DNA of 60,959 nucleotides, taken from the NCBI GenBank assembly GCA_022376515.1, contig WTXI01000222.1, forward strand, positions 1-60,959, given 5' to 3'. The position numbers and the translations under genes were made by a program. This document shows, piece by piece, positions 46,698 through 55,934 of this stretch (position 1 is its first letter; the number at the start of each line of letters is the position of its first letter). The notes below the pieces were generated by a model. It saw only the letters and a list, made by a program, of their open reading frames with translations, searched no databases and was not told the DNA's origin. The stretch comes from Lactifluus volemus. Taxonomy: Eukaryota > Basidiomycota > Agaricomycetes > Russulales > Russulaceae.

Positions 46698-47775
46698 TTT
46701 TTTTTTTTTTTAAATCCGCATTTGTATAGTGCAATAGGTAGGCATAACAAAGTACCTTCAAACAGATCTATGGTACCATATAGTCCCAATTTGAACTACC
46801 AAGACATGCTGCATCTAGACCCTGACAGAACCTCAACTCAGGGTTTATCAATCACTGATTTCATCACTCTCTTATGGGTACCCCTCTTCTTGGCAGTGTT
46901 GAGCCATGTGGAATGGCAGGATCCAATCACACCATTGGTTGGCTGCTCGAAGTAGGTTGCTGGCCCCACTACCACTACGCGGGCATCGGGTGTGCACTGC
47001 TTGGCTGCCTCAAGGGCAGAGGTGGGTGGTGGGTCAACGTGGTGGGTGGGGGGTGCGGTCCAGGACTTGGTCGGAGCCTTTGGCTTGTTCGAGGTGGTGG
47101 GGGTTTTGGAGTTACCCTTGCCCTTCGCCTCTCCTCCCTTCCTGCTCTCCCTCATGGAAATAGGGCATCAGTGTCGCTTCTGGGCCTTATGTGAAACGAA
47201 CTTACATCCACATTCTTTGCAGGCCCATTGTGATCGGCCTCCAGCGGCTTCTTCAGCTGCTCATCGGCGTTCTCACCTCGATGTGTGGTTCCTTTTCCTT
47301 GCAAGACATTTCTTCTCCTTCTGGGCTTTGGCCATGAGGCTTGGGCCCTTTGTGAGGTTGAAAAAGGCTTTGGGGGCCTCTCTGTTAAGTGTTTCTAAGA
47401 TGTATGCAAACATCACCTTTTTACCTTCTGGAGGGGGCGAGGTACAAGCGCAACAGCACACTTGACCAGGTGGGCGTGGTACTGGGAAGTAAACTCGACC
47501 CAAAAAATTTTCCCATCCTTGGCCTTTTGGGCCAAGATGACATTGGCCATGAGGTGGTCCCGAGATAAGAACCAACAACAATGGAAGGTGTTGTGAATGT
47601 CGAACACTGAAAGTTCGTCATTCACAGAAAGTGCCCTGTGTGGAGTGAGTTTCTTCTTTGGACGGAAGTAAATGGGGTCCTTGGAGGGTTTGCCCACCCT
47701 GCCAGCTGTATCTGCTGGGGGGGGTAACAACACGGGGGTTGAAGGGGGCTGAGAAATGGGAGTCCCAGTAAAAAC
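46698..47775 (-). mobile_element. Zinc-finger retroposon, copy 1 (1078 bp)
   Basis: Inserted into the hAT transposase with a 16 bp duplication CCAGATAATGAAGTTT (46682-46697 and 47776-47791). In the minus direction it begins GGGTTTTTACTGGGACTCC and ends in an A-rich tail (poly-T 46698-46711 on the plus strand). Just before the tail it reads TTGCACTATACAAATGCGGATT, close to TTGCGCTTTACAAATGCAGATT of the LINE at 44.3 kb. It encodes one zinc-finger protein and no RT. Confidence 0.85.
46838..47733 (-). pseudogene. Zinc-finger protein of retroposon copy 1, frameshifted
   Basis: Homologous to the better copy at 59.2-60.1 kb. Pieces: ALSVNDELSVFDIHNTF and FLSRDHLMANVILAQKAKDG (47413-47733), KKVMFAYILETLN and a basic stretch (47273-47450), a finger CKECGCKFVSHKAQKRH followed by a stop, then a basic Pro-rich tail ending TWLNTAKKRGTHKRVM. 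At least three frame changes. Confidence 0.7.
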
Positions 47776-47966
47776 CCAGATAATGAAGTTTGTGTGGAGA
47801 AATAATGTTAGTAACCTCGTAGCTTGAAACTCAGCTCAGGTGGAGAAAGTAGACAAGATGAAGAAGTATGAAGACTTTCTCATGGGAGACCAAGAGCAAT
47901 GTGATTGGGACATGGATGAGGATGAGATCTCAACCTTTTATCTTAATGATAGCCTTCTTTGTAGTA

Positions 47967-48138
47967 CATCAGGAAAACCCATCTGGCCTTAAAGTGTATT
48001 AGATGCTCCTTAGAGCTTACTTAAGTGTCTTATTGACATTGGTAAGTAGATCCTTCTACTTACCAATGTTAATAAGACACTTAAGTAAGCTCTAAGGAGC
48101 ATCTAATACACTTTAAGGCCAGATAGGTTTTCCTGATG
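47967..48138. mobile_element. Foldback MITE copy M5
   Basis: CATCAGG...CCTGATG flanked by TA on both sides. Both arms carry the private variant CTTAGAGC (others CTTAAAGC). Confidence 0.93.
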
Positions 48139-49336
48139 TAGAAAGACCAATCCATACTGAATAAAGACTGGTTGCAACCAGTTTGCAACCAGTTTTCTGG
48201 ATAACTGGTTACAACCAGTCAGCACAGGGCAACCAGACTGGTATGGACCGGTCCTGTATGGTCTGGTCCAGTTCTGTGTGTTCTATGACATGAGCACAAC
48301 TGGTTGTGGTTGCAGTTGTGTGGTTTTTTGGCAAAAAACCAGACTAGACCAGACTTCAAAACACTACTGAAGATTGCGTCACTACCATTTGCAGTGGCAG
48401 AAGCTTTCTTCGATTTTCCTTTTGGTTGGGAAAAGAGAGTTGAAGCAGTGGTTGCAGGTGGTACTGTGGCAGTTGCTGAACTAATTTGGAAGGGGGGGAG
48501 TAGTGCAAGGTCAGTGATTATCACTAGGGTGCAACACAGGTAGGGTAAACCCCAGGGTTTGGTGGGTAAGGGTCTCATGGGTATGGGTCAGGGTCTCTAT
48601 TTCCAGACCCTGACCCAACCCATACCAAACTTGTGGGTGGGGTGGTAGAGGGGCTGTGGCAGTGGGGGCGGGGCAGGCCGCAGGCATGCGCAATGTGGTA
48701 TGGGTGGTGTCAGGAACAGTGGCGGTGTCAGAACAGTGCATTGAGGCTGTGGCGGTGTCGGGACAGTAACCGCTGCATCGGGAACAGCAGCAGGGGGTCA
48801 GCAACTACGCATGAATAGCAACGGCCACGTCGGGAACAGCGGCGGTGGGATGGCAAATGCTGCGTGGGCAGCAACGACCATGTCAGGACCGGCGGCGGCG
48901 GCACAGCAATGGCCGCATTAGAACGGCAGCGAGGGGGGAGATGGCAGGGGCAGCACAGGAGGGGAACCGCGCACACCATAGCACAAGCCACAGGTGTCAG
49001 GTGCTCGGATGGTCGCAACAGCAATGCCCAAGCAATCATGACGCCAATAGACTGTCTACAGGTGGGACATCCCTCAAAAGAGATGCAGGAGAGGAATAGG
49101 AAACAAGAAAGTAAAGAAAGATTAGTTGTGAAAAGTCAAAAAAAAGAATCATGACAAACCAATGGACCAAGCTAACAGGCCACGGCAGTGGTAGCAGCAA
49201 GGGGGGTGTCACAATGATGACACTGACCGAGGGTGGGACGACTATGGCAGTGGTAGCGGTGAGGGGGGTGTCATGACAATGACACTGACCAAGGGTGGGA
49301 CGACCGTGGCAGCGAGAGCAACACAAAGACCACAAG

Positions 49337-49851
49337 TGTTACAGCTCCACTGGGGCCAGGTCCCAACAAGGGTTCGGTTGTTCTGGTCTCTCCTAAGACC
49401 TGGACTCAGGGTTGCACCGGGGCAACGACGCGCAGAGTCCCGGGGTGTTATAGCACACCCACCAAGCTTCAAGGGCCTTATTAGGGCGTTTAGGAGGGTA
49501 AGAGAAAGAGGGGAAGGAGGAGACAATTGTTCTGGTTCAGAGGAGAGTGAAGCTAGTGGATTCAGGTTAAAGCCGAAGCTGGGGTACAAGTTACCAACTG
49601 AGGCCTACTTATACAACCTATGCTAATTGTTCTACCAAACCAGGGTGGACAATAAGCATGAAGTCAAAGACAATAGCAAACAAGAACAATGGGGACTCGA
49701 GACAATAGCACTGTATGGAACGGGACAAACAATAAGACCGCAGAACAATAGGATCAGTCAGCACAATAGAAGAGATGTGGAAGGGACATCATCAGGATGA
49801 GTAAGTCAGTTAGGGAAGCATACGGTCCGACGTGTCCTGCATTCCATAACA
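49337..49851 (-). repeat. Solo GypsyB LTR (515 bp)
   Basis: TGTTACAG...CCATAACA, aligned end to end with the GypsyB LTRs. Flanks ACAAG and ATGAG share three of five bases, so no clean duplication. Confidence 0.85.
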
Positions 49852-49856
49852 ATGAG

Positions 49857-50098
49857 GACACAAGACGAAGCAATGACAGAGGGCTGGCGATGATGGCAAC
49901 GGAGAACGCACAAGAGAAGGGAAGGTGATGACAGAGGCAGAGGCAAAGATAGGGATATACAGTGGGCATGGGCACGGCAACAGAGAGGGAAGTGAAGTGA
50001 GGGGATGACAAGGCAAAGCACGAGAGTTCAACATGTCGACAAAGTGCAGACTGAGGCAAGCAAGCAGGTTGAGAGAGGCTATGGAGAAAAAAAATAAT
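49857..50098. other. Interior of the hAT-type element, unassigned
   Basis: Purine-rich (GGCAACAGAGAGG-like) sequence with low-complexity frames on the minus strand; no product recognised. Confidence 0.35.
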
Positions 50099-50200
50099 GA
50101 GCCTGGATGGTGTAATGGTAAAGATTACTTTGAGCCTAGTTTATGTGTGCACGAGTCGAGAGTTCGAATCCCAAGGTGTGCAATTACCATGAGTTAATTA
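50099..50200 (+). mobile_element. tRNA-derived SINE, copy 2
   Basis: A box TGGTGTAATGGTAAA, B box AGAGTTCGAATCCC, then GTGTGCAATT and ATGTGAGCAA, the same order as copy 1 at 11.5-11.7 kb. The downstream tail is not clear; the sequence passes into the ACCCATA subterminal repeats. Confidence 0.65.
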
Positions 50201-50370
50201 TGTGAGCAAACCCATACCCCTTACCCAATGGGTATGGGTAAATGGGTTACCCGTAGCCAAAAATGTGGGTAACCCACCACCCATGGCTGTGAGTATGGGT
50301 TTTTGTGGGTTGGGGTCAGGGTATGTATAAAAATACCCATGGGTTACCCATGTTGTACCCTACAGTAATT

Positions 50371-50807
50371 CCTTATGCTGCTGCACGACGGAGGGGAGAG
50401 GTAATTGGTGAGGTAAGGGGTCTAGATTTGAATATTGTGTTTAGAGCAAGGAGTTCTTCCTTTGTAAGTGGTTCTGGTTTGGGTGTCTTTGGTTTTGCAA
50501 AAATGGCTTTCATTTGTGCAAGCTGTTCATCAGTCAGACTAGAGGGTAACAGATCTAGTACGACGTTGTAGTTTGGTTCTTCGCCACTCCTAGAGTCGGA
50601 TGCTCCCTCTGATTGTTTCACTTGTGCAATTGCTTGTTCAAGTGTAATCATAGGGGTATGGGAGTGTGCGTGGAGTCTAGTCCCAGCAGCTTGTGCAAGG
50701 ACTTCATCATCTTCATCATCATCTTGTACAGGACAATCTTGTTCAGGTGATTCTTCAGCTAATGCAGAGAATCGACCATACAGACTGCCTTTCAAGTTGT
50801 CTGACAT
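50371..50807 (-). pseudogene. GypsyA Gag N-terminus, copy 2
   Basis: MSDNLKGSLYGRFSALAEES, EDDEVLAQAAGTRLHAHSHT, LTKEELLALNTIFKS: about 75% identical by eye to the Gag at 1.7-2.09 kb. Open throughout but truncated by the hAT-type element. Confidence 0.85.
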
Positions 50808-50845
50808 GGTTTGTTTGTTTGTTTGTTTGTTCATTCATTCACAAA

Positions 50846-51643
50846 TGTGAGAGAGAAGTCTCAGTTTGTGTTAAGGTTCCAAGTGGGACCTTTGTACAAA
50901 GTGTACATTTGTTCATGAAGTTGTGAACAAGACTTGCAAGACATGCAAGTCAAGGTCAAGAGTTCAATAAAGATAAGACTTAGCAAGCAACTAAGTCAAG
51001 AGTGTTTCAGAGGTCAAGGGCTTGGGCTCAGGGGTAAGACCAAGGTTTTGAAAGTCGTAGAGGGTGATGTCAAGAAGGTTCTCTCAGGTCAAATGCTTCT
51101 AGGCAAGCAAGGTTCTAATAGATAGAAGACTTATTACAAAACAAAACTAAGACTTAAGGTCTCTAGGGCAGAAGGTACAGGGTTTATATATAAGAAGATG
51201 AGGCTATGTGCACAGCCAAAAGGGCTATGACCTTTGTACAGCTTTCAGGGTTTAAAACATGTTTCAGGAATCAGCAAGTTATCCTGTGCATGTGGCTGTT
51301 ACTTGTGGCTATATGGTGCTGTGTGAGGCTGTACATCAGGAAAACCCATCTGGCCTTAAAGTGTATTAGATGCTCTTTAAAGCTTACTTAAGTGTCTTAT
51401 TGACAGTGGTAAGTAGAAGGATCTACTTACCACTGTCAATAAGACACTTAAGTAAGCTTTAAAGAGCATCTAATACACTTTAAGGCCAGATGGGTTTTCC
51501 TGATGTATCATGAGAGAAATAAGTAAGCAATCTGAAATAAAGTGATTGGCAGTTCATTCACATAAGCAAGTGAGTCAGCAGAAATGAGTTATCAGTCTGA
51601 AAAATGTATGTATAAGTCAGCAAGCATGTGTCAGTCCATAACA
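50846..51643 (-). repeat. GypsyA 5' LTR, copy 2, with MITE
   Basis: TGTGAGAG...CATAACA, matching 2117-2739; 798 bp including MITE M6. It carries a GTTTATATATA TATA region like the first copy. Confidence 0.85.
51334..51505. mobile_element. Foldback MITE copy M6 (perfect palindrome)
   Basis: 84 bp arms are perfect inverted copies around a 4 nt centre AGGA; flanked by TA on both sides. The other GypsyA LTR (around 2595) shows the empty site with a single TA. Both arms share the private variant GCTCTTTAAAGC. Confidence 0.95.
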
Positions 51644-51659
51644 GCCTAACATGGAGATA

Positions 51660-52366
51660 ATGGCGACAGAGGGCACAGAGGGGAGACACAAAAATGATGG
51701 ACAAAAATCAACATCATGCAAATATGAACAAGCAAAAGACACACATGGTCGGTGCATAGAAACAACTTAGTGAAATTTTCATGACTTTGCATATTTTTGG
51801 AACTTTAATTAAATTACATAAATTACTTCCATTTGCTTAGCATAATTAAAAGCCTCTTAAAATTCTCTTAGTTTGCTTAAACTACTTGTTTACTTAGCAT
51901 GATTAAAGTTTGCTTAATTTCATTATTGGTCATAATAAATTTTACTTAAGATAGGGTTCATTTGCAATGCACATCATCACATGAGTTATGCAAAAGGGCT
52001 ATCATTGGCCACAAATCTACATAATAAGTCAAAAGGGCTTCATTAGACCTTCAAGAATGGAAATCTGCAGGCTGTAATGGAGGCACATTTTTTATTTTTA
52101 AATGCTGTGCAGAGTTAATAGCCATTTAGTTACTGCCTACCAAACTTTCTATGGCTTACAACAAGTCATGTGATGATGTCGATTGCGAATGAACCCTACC
52201 TTAGTTGTGCTGAGTGTGGATTAATGTGATTAATGTGCTTAACATGCTTAAGTAAAAAAAACAGAAAATTTTTATTAAGCAGAAGACAGTAATTAAGACC
52301 ATCAAGCAAAGTAAGCAGTGATAAGCACCATTAATTAGCATAAGCAAATATGATGTTTTCCTGATG
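51660..52366 (+). repeat. Repeat family K, copy c
   Basis: Matches 33290-33778 in the same orientation once the Harbinger-type MITE is removed. Ends ATATGATGTTTTCCTGATG at 52366, the same end as copy a. Left side is cut by the GypsyA LTR. Confidence 0.65.
51949..52200. mobile_element. PIF/Harbinger-type MITE (252 bp)
   Basis: Inverted ends TAGGGTTCATTTGCAATGCA / TAGGGTTCATTCGCAATCGA continuing into ACATCATCACATGA on both sides; flanked by TTA (51946-51948 and 52201-52203). Copy b of repeat K shows the empty site with one TTA (..CTGCTTAGTTGTGC). TTA duplication fits PIF/Harbinger. Confidence 0.8.
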
Positions 52367-52441
52367 CACTGTCAATAAGACATTTAAGTAAGCTTTAAGG
52401 AGCATCTAATACACTTTAAGGCCAGATAGGTTTTCCTGATG
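52367..52441. repeat. Half of a foldback MITE
   Basis: One arm only, from the centre (CACTGTCAATAAGACA) to the end TTTTCCTGATG; directly abuts the end of repeat K copy c. Confidence 0.8.
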
Positions 52442-52916
52442 AACTTGACAGGCTTAATGATGAAATTTGACCCAGCTCTCTCCCACTCTTACATTTCCTT
52501 AAAAGGAAAGTATTACAAATCTTATGCAATTACCATGCCACGTGCATGTGTTGTTTGTTCTTGTTGGCACAATGTTGATTTTCGTGCCTCTGCTGCATCC
52601 TCCTGTCCCTCCCTTTGTCCCCCTCCCTTTGTTCCCTCTGTCACTGTCTCTATCATAGCCTCTGCTGTCGCCACTGCTCCCCATCTCTGCATCAGTGCTT
52701 ATGGACCCACTGGCACTGTGGGGCAGTCCACAGTGTCACACTTCCTGTGTCACAGTTCGCAGGGACCGTGGCTCGAAGTGAGTGTCGTTTCTGGGCTGAC
52801 TATTTGCTGTGGCAAGTCAGACAAGACTAGCAACACCAAATAGTAGGTCTAAGAACACGCAGACAAGTTCCTGTGAAGGATAGACTTGACTGTGTGAACT
52901 CTCAGTGTTCGTATCG
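52442..52916 (-). repeat. Repeat family K fragment, inverted, and flank
   Basis: 52520-52790 matches 33070-33420 in reverse (GGCACTGTG, GCACAATGTT.ATTTT.GTGCC). The 134-codon open frame here is low-complexity and not considered real. 52800-52916 is unassigned. Confidence 0.5.
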
Positions 52917-53685
52917 TGTGTGGCAGATAGTATGGGCTGGCACACGTGATGGTCAGAGTTACTGTTCCTAAAGAGGATAGATGGTGGCAGATGGATAAGT
53001 GGCGATGTGTGGGTTCAACCGCAACATGGGCACGAGTGTACTGGGGTTAGAAGGGATCTTTCTAGCCCTAGTACGTTAGTGCGAGGTTGAACTAAGGTTC
53101 AATACAAGTGGGGTGCGAAGAGTGGGAACTACTCTTTGCAACATGCTTGTAACAAGGTTCAGGCATCTGTGAGCTTGTTCCAAAGGTGATGGACCAAGTG
53201 AACAGATGTCTGATGGTGGCGTGAAGTACCTAGATCAAGGTACGAAGAGAGGATTCACAAGACGAGAGGAGAAGATGCGATGCGAGTGTGAGCAGGAGAC
53301 AATGAACTGCAATTCTAGACGAAGCTGAAGCTGGGGCTTTAGCTCGTCTACAGGGCCCTATTTATGCATACAGAGGGCCAGCCAACTATTCTACAAAGGT
53401 CACAGTAAAGTAGCGAAGTCAAGACCATTGACTAAGGACCTGAGTCAGTTCTGATGACTCAAGAACTGACTCAGTGCGTCTGACTCAAGGTCTGAGTCAA
53501 GAACACTGACTCAAGCTTTGAGTCATGATCCCTGAGTCAAATACATGTCCAAAATGGCAATGCACAGCCCCTAGAAGTCAAACAGAGGGGGCTGGCCAAG
53601 GAAAGGGATCCTAGGTCACAACACAAGGCAAGAAATAGATGGAAAACAGTAAGAAATGGGCTGGACAGCCTGCATAACCATAACA
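52917..53685 (-). repeat. LTR C, minus copy
   Basis: On the minus strand starts TGTTATGGTTATGCAGG; matches the plus copy at 60214-60959 in reverse. TATA-like ATGCATAAATAGG near 53365 (minus). It carries eight TGASTCA motifs in 53441-53539. The inner end is uncertain (TGTGTGGC at 52917 chosen); no duplication found. Confidence 0.7.
53441..53539. promoter_or_regulatory. Cluster of eight TGASTCA sites, LTR C minus copy
   Basis: Exact heptamers at 53441, 53455, 53467, 53481, 53493, 53507, 53519 and 53533, spaced 12-14 bp. TGASTCA is the binding site of Gcn4/AP-1-type bZIP factors. Confidence 0.7.
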
Positions 53686-53777
53686 GCCTGCCCCAACACC
53701 TTCTGCACCTCCTCCCTGGTACATTGTCATGCTGCTTGCCCCACCCTAATGTGTCCTGACTCTTTTGCCTCCCTTTT
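53686..53777. other. Short spacer between LTRs C and D
   Basis: Pyrimidine-rich, no feature seen. Confidence 0.4.
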
Positions 53778-54070
53778 TGTTGGAATATGAGCCCGGAGGC
53801 AAAAGCCTTATATTTTAATGTACAGAAGGTACAACTTTTATATCCCCCAAGGGGGGGGGGATTGGACATGTATATATGTGTATGTACATGTATAAAGCCT
53901 TCTAGATGGTTCAAGAAAGGGCTCTAAGTAGTAAATGGTATGCTAAAAGGGGGCAGAAGAGCACCCATAAGTAGCAGAAAGTGTACTGTAAAGTGCTATA
54001 TTAAATAGCCAAATCTGGAGTCATTTACCTCAGCTGAAATTCCTGTCTCGCTCGGAGTTGATTTCCAACA
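53778..54070 (-). repeat. LTR D (293 bp), Copia-like
   Basis: Ends are inverted repeats TGTTGGAA / TTCCAACA. On the minus strand it is preceded by the purine tract GGTTGAGGGAGCG (54071-54083), so it looks like a 3' LTR of a minus-strand element. A CTATTTAATATAGC box lies near 53995. The first ~95 bp on the plus strand recur at 58945. Confidence 0.75.
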
Positions 54071-55934
54071 CGCTCCCTCAACCCGTGTGACGGAATTTGG
54101 TTGTGTGCAGGTGCTGGTCGCATTTGTTGCGACTGTTGGCGTGAGTGGATGACAGAGACAGGATGACGGGCTCAAGCTCCGAGTCAGGAAGCGAGCAGCA
54201 TGAGGCTCAAGCTCTGTGAGCAAGCGGCATTGGGCTCAAGCTGTGTGAGCGAGCGTTATGGGATCTGAGCAAGTGGCGTGAGGCTTGAGCTCGTGTGGAG
54301 CGAGCAGTGAGACTCAAGCTCTGTAAGCGAGCATTGCGGGATCCGAGCGAGTGGCACAAGGCTCGAGCTTGTGTGGAGCGAGCAGTGAGACTCGAGCTCT
54401 GTAAGCGAGCATTGGAAAGAACAGTTTCATGATGGTGTGCGTGCCACCAGGGCCGCGTTTGATGCAATTTGACGCAAGGATAGCATGTTGTGATGATGAC
54501 GGCATGCCGTGGTGTGTGAGTGCAAACATGGGTGTAGTGAGAGGCTTCGAAGGCTGGTTTGTGTTAGCGAGCAGCTGGGGGCTTGAGCTGTGTTGAGTGA
54601 GTGGCTCAACGTCGGCATTGGCCATTTGCGCTGATGTCGTCGGAGGCTCGGAACCAGTCGATTTGGAAGCAGTCGTTGGCGTTGTCTGAGCTGGCGTGTG
54701 GCCGATGCGTTAACGTTGCTGGAGTTGACTGTAGGTGCCATTGGCGTTAAGTGCGATTGCGCCCAAAGTCGCGCCGTGTGTGCGTTAGCAAGCAGCACCA
54801 GGCTCAAGCTGTCGTGAGCGAGCGGCGTCGAGCTCGAGCTGTGCGAGCGTTGCGGGATTGGACTCATTGGAGTGAGTGGCGCAAGGCTTAAGCTCTTGCG
54901 GAGCGAGCAGCGTAAGGCTCAAGCTCTGAAAGCGAGCACGGTGAGGCTCCAGCTCCATAAGCAAGCGCTGTGAGGCTTGAACTTTGTACAGCGAGCGTTG
55001 AACGAGCATGACTGGAAGGGTTTGGTGGTGGTTATCAGATAGTGAAATACCAGCGCCATGCACTGCAATGGGCATAATGGAACTCTCGAATGACATCGGA
55101 ATGGTCGGCCTGTGGAAAGGTCGTCTACCTGACGTTGCGGTCATAAGTGTTGAGCCCTCTGAGGACGGCAGGGTGGTCCCGTGATGTGGTTGCCAGTGGT
55201 CGCCTCGAGTTTGGCGGTGAATAGCATCGGTGGCGGTATCGCATCGTGCGCAAGAGGGGGAACTGGCCGCGTTGCAGGCTGATTGGTGCTGTCGCTGCTG
55301 TTGGCGCTGACATCGTCGCCGTGGCCGTTGGTGTTGAGCCTGAGTGTACTTCCTGTAAGGCGCATCGCTGCTGCATGCCGATTTTTCTGTGCTGACAAGA
55401 TCCGTTGTTGGACCAGGCGGGGCCTTTTGACTCTGATGGCATCCAGGCCATAGATGAAGAAGAGAAGGTAAAAAAAAAAAGATTGAGTGGCGCTGCCACA
55501 TGAAGAAGACGCTCCCATCTTGTTTGAAAGGTGGCGTGTCAAGGCAGGGATGTGAGTCAGTGTCACGATTTCTGGGAGGGTCGCAGTGCCAAGTGATGCT
55601 GATGGTGCAGACTGTGTTGATGGCACGGACTGTGCAAGCTGGTGCAGGGAGTGTGTGGCCGATGCTGACAGTGCAAGCTGAGCAGATGACGTGGTCGTAT
55701 GAACTGTGCTGACGATGCGACTATGCAGCTGGGCAGGGAGTGTAGTGCTGACAGTGTAGAACGATGCAAACGTCATTGGCGATGCGAGAGGTGGCGATGT
55801 GGCCGCTGGGGGCCTACCAGAGTGACCGGAGAGAGAGAGCGTCACGGCTCTAGAGATAGAGGTGGCGGTGTTGTGCCGAGACATGGACCACATGATGGAA
55901 AAAGATGAAAGAGGAACAAGAAAAGGATAAGGAG
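54071..55934 (-). other. Interior of element D, unrecognised
   Basis: GC-rich, unlike the AT-rich surroundings. 54165-55010 is a degenerate minisatellite. A 251-codon minus-strand frame at 55141-55893 (MWSMSRHNTATSISRAVTLS...) is Ser/Thr/Ala/Pro-rich and overlaps other long frames; I do not recognise it. Perhaps the non-coding body of a non-autonomous LTR element. Confidence 0.4.
54165..55010. repeat. Degenerate minisatellite, ~30-60 bp unit
   Basis: Variants of GAGGCTCAAGCTCTGTGAGC followed by GAGCG/GAGCA recur about fifteen times, with two longer near-identical units at 54278-54410. Confidence 0.7.

Larger units (their letters stand above)
45385..47963 (+). pseudogene. hAT transposase remnant
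   Basis: Blocks in order: ITKPLKIPLHSNVWWGTAFL; a segment around ITTIHHNGHILKCIPW and NNWERVKEVLEILA; LWHALPEIEEL...; KLNKYYSQFNKKLAFILAPA joined over intron 45994-46045 to LHPYYKLTYIEHVWGGAKEQ; DIIAWWQ joined over intron 46466-46526 to ENGHCYLTLHHVALDFLPCQ; ASSVSCKHIFSG; KELQIMKF; then after the retroposon VWRNNV and an acidic tail. The last blocks are the hAT C-terminal dimerisation domain. Several stops and shifts. Confidence 0.8.
45376..48363 (+). mobile_element. hAT DNA transposon, 5'-truncated
   Basis: C-terminal two-thirds of a hAT transposase (exons 45385-45993, 46046-46465, 46527-46696 and 47776-47963), then a foldback MITE and a non-coding 3' region with repeated CTGGTTGCAACCAG blocks ending TTCAAAACACTA, the likely hAT terminus. 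The right flank is GypsyA Gag; the left side is cut by GypsyB. Confidence 0.75.
48520..50362. mobile_element. Non-autonomous hAT-type element
   Basis: Flanked by an 8 bp duplication with one mismatch, CAGTGATT (48512-48519) and CAGTAATT (50363-50370); the intact GypsyA Gag has one CAGCAATT there. Ends are related inverted repeats, TAGGGTGCAACA and TAGGGTACAACA. Subterminal ACCCATA/TATGGGT repeats are dense at both ends (48540-48640, 50200-50350). No transposase. It holds a solo GypsyB LTR and a SINE. GC-rich GGCGGTG-type repeats fill 48640-48960. Confidence 0.65.
48365..51643 (-). mobile_element. GypsyA, second copy (Gag start and 5' LTR)
   Basis: 48365-48511 and 50371-51643 match 1470-2739 in order; between them sits the hAT-type element 48520-50362. 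The Gag N-terminus starts at 50807 (MSDNLKGSLYGRF). The rest of Gag and all of Pol are absent: the hAT element at 45.4-48.36 kb abuts the left end. Confidence 0.8.

Noticed and set aside
50099..50185. A tRNA gene
   Set aside because: A and B boxes are good, but the distance between them and the lack of a convincing acceptor stem or anticodon arm, plus a diverged second copy, favour a SINE head.
48540..50350. Interstitial telomere from ACCCATA/TATGGGT repeats
   Set aside because: Basidiomycete telomeres are TTAGGG-type; these repeats are subterminal in a transposon and similar ones occur at the pogo ends.
54165..55010. CRISPR array
   Set aside because: Units and spacers are irregular and degenerate, there are no cas genes, and the context is eukaryotic.
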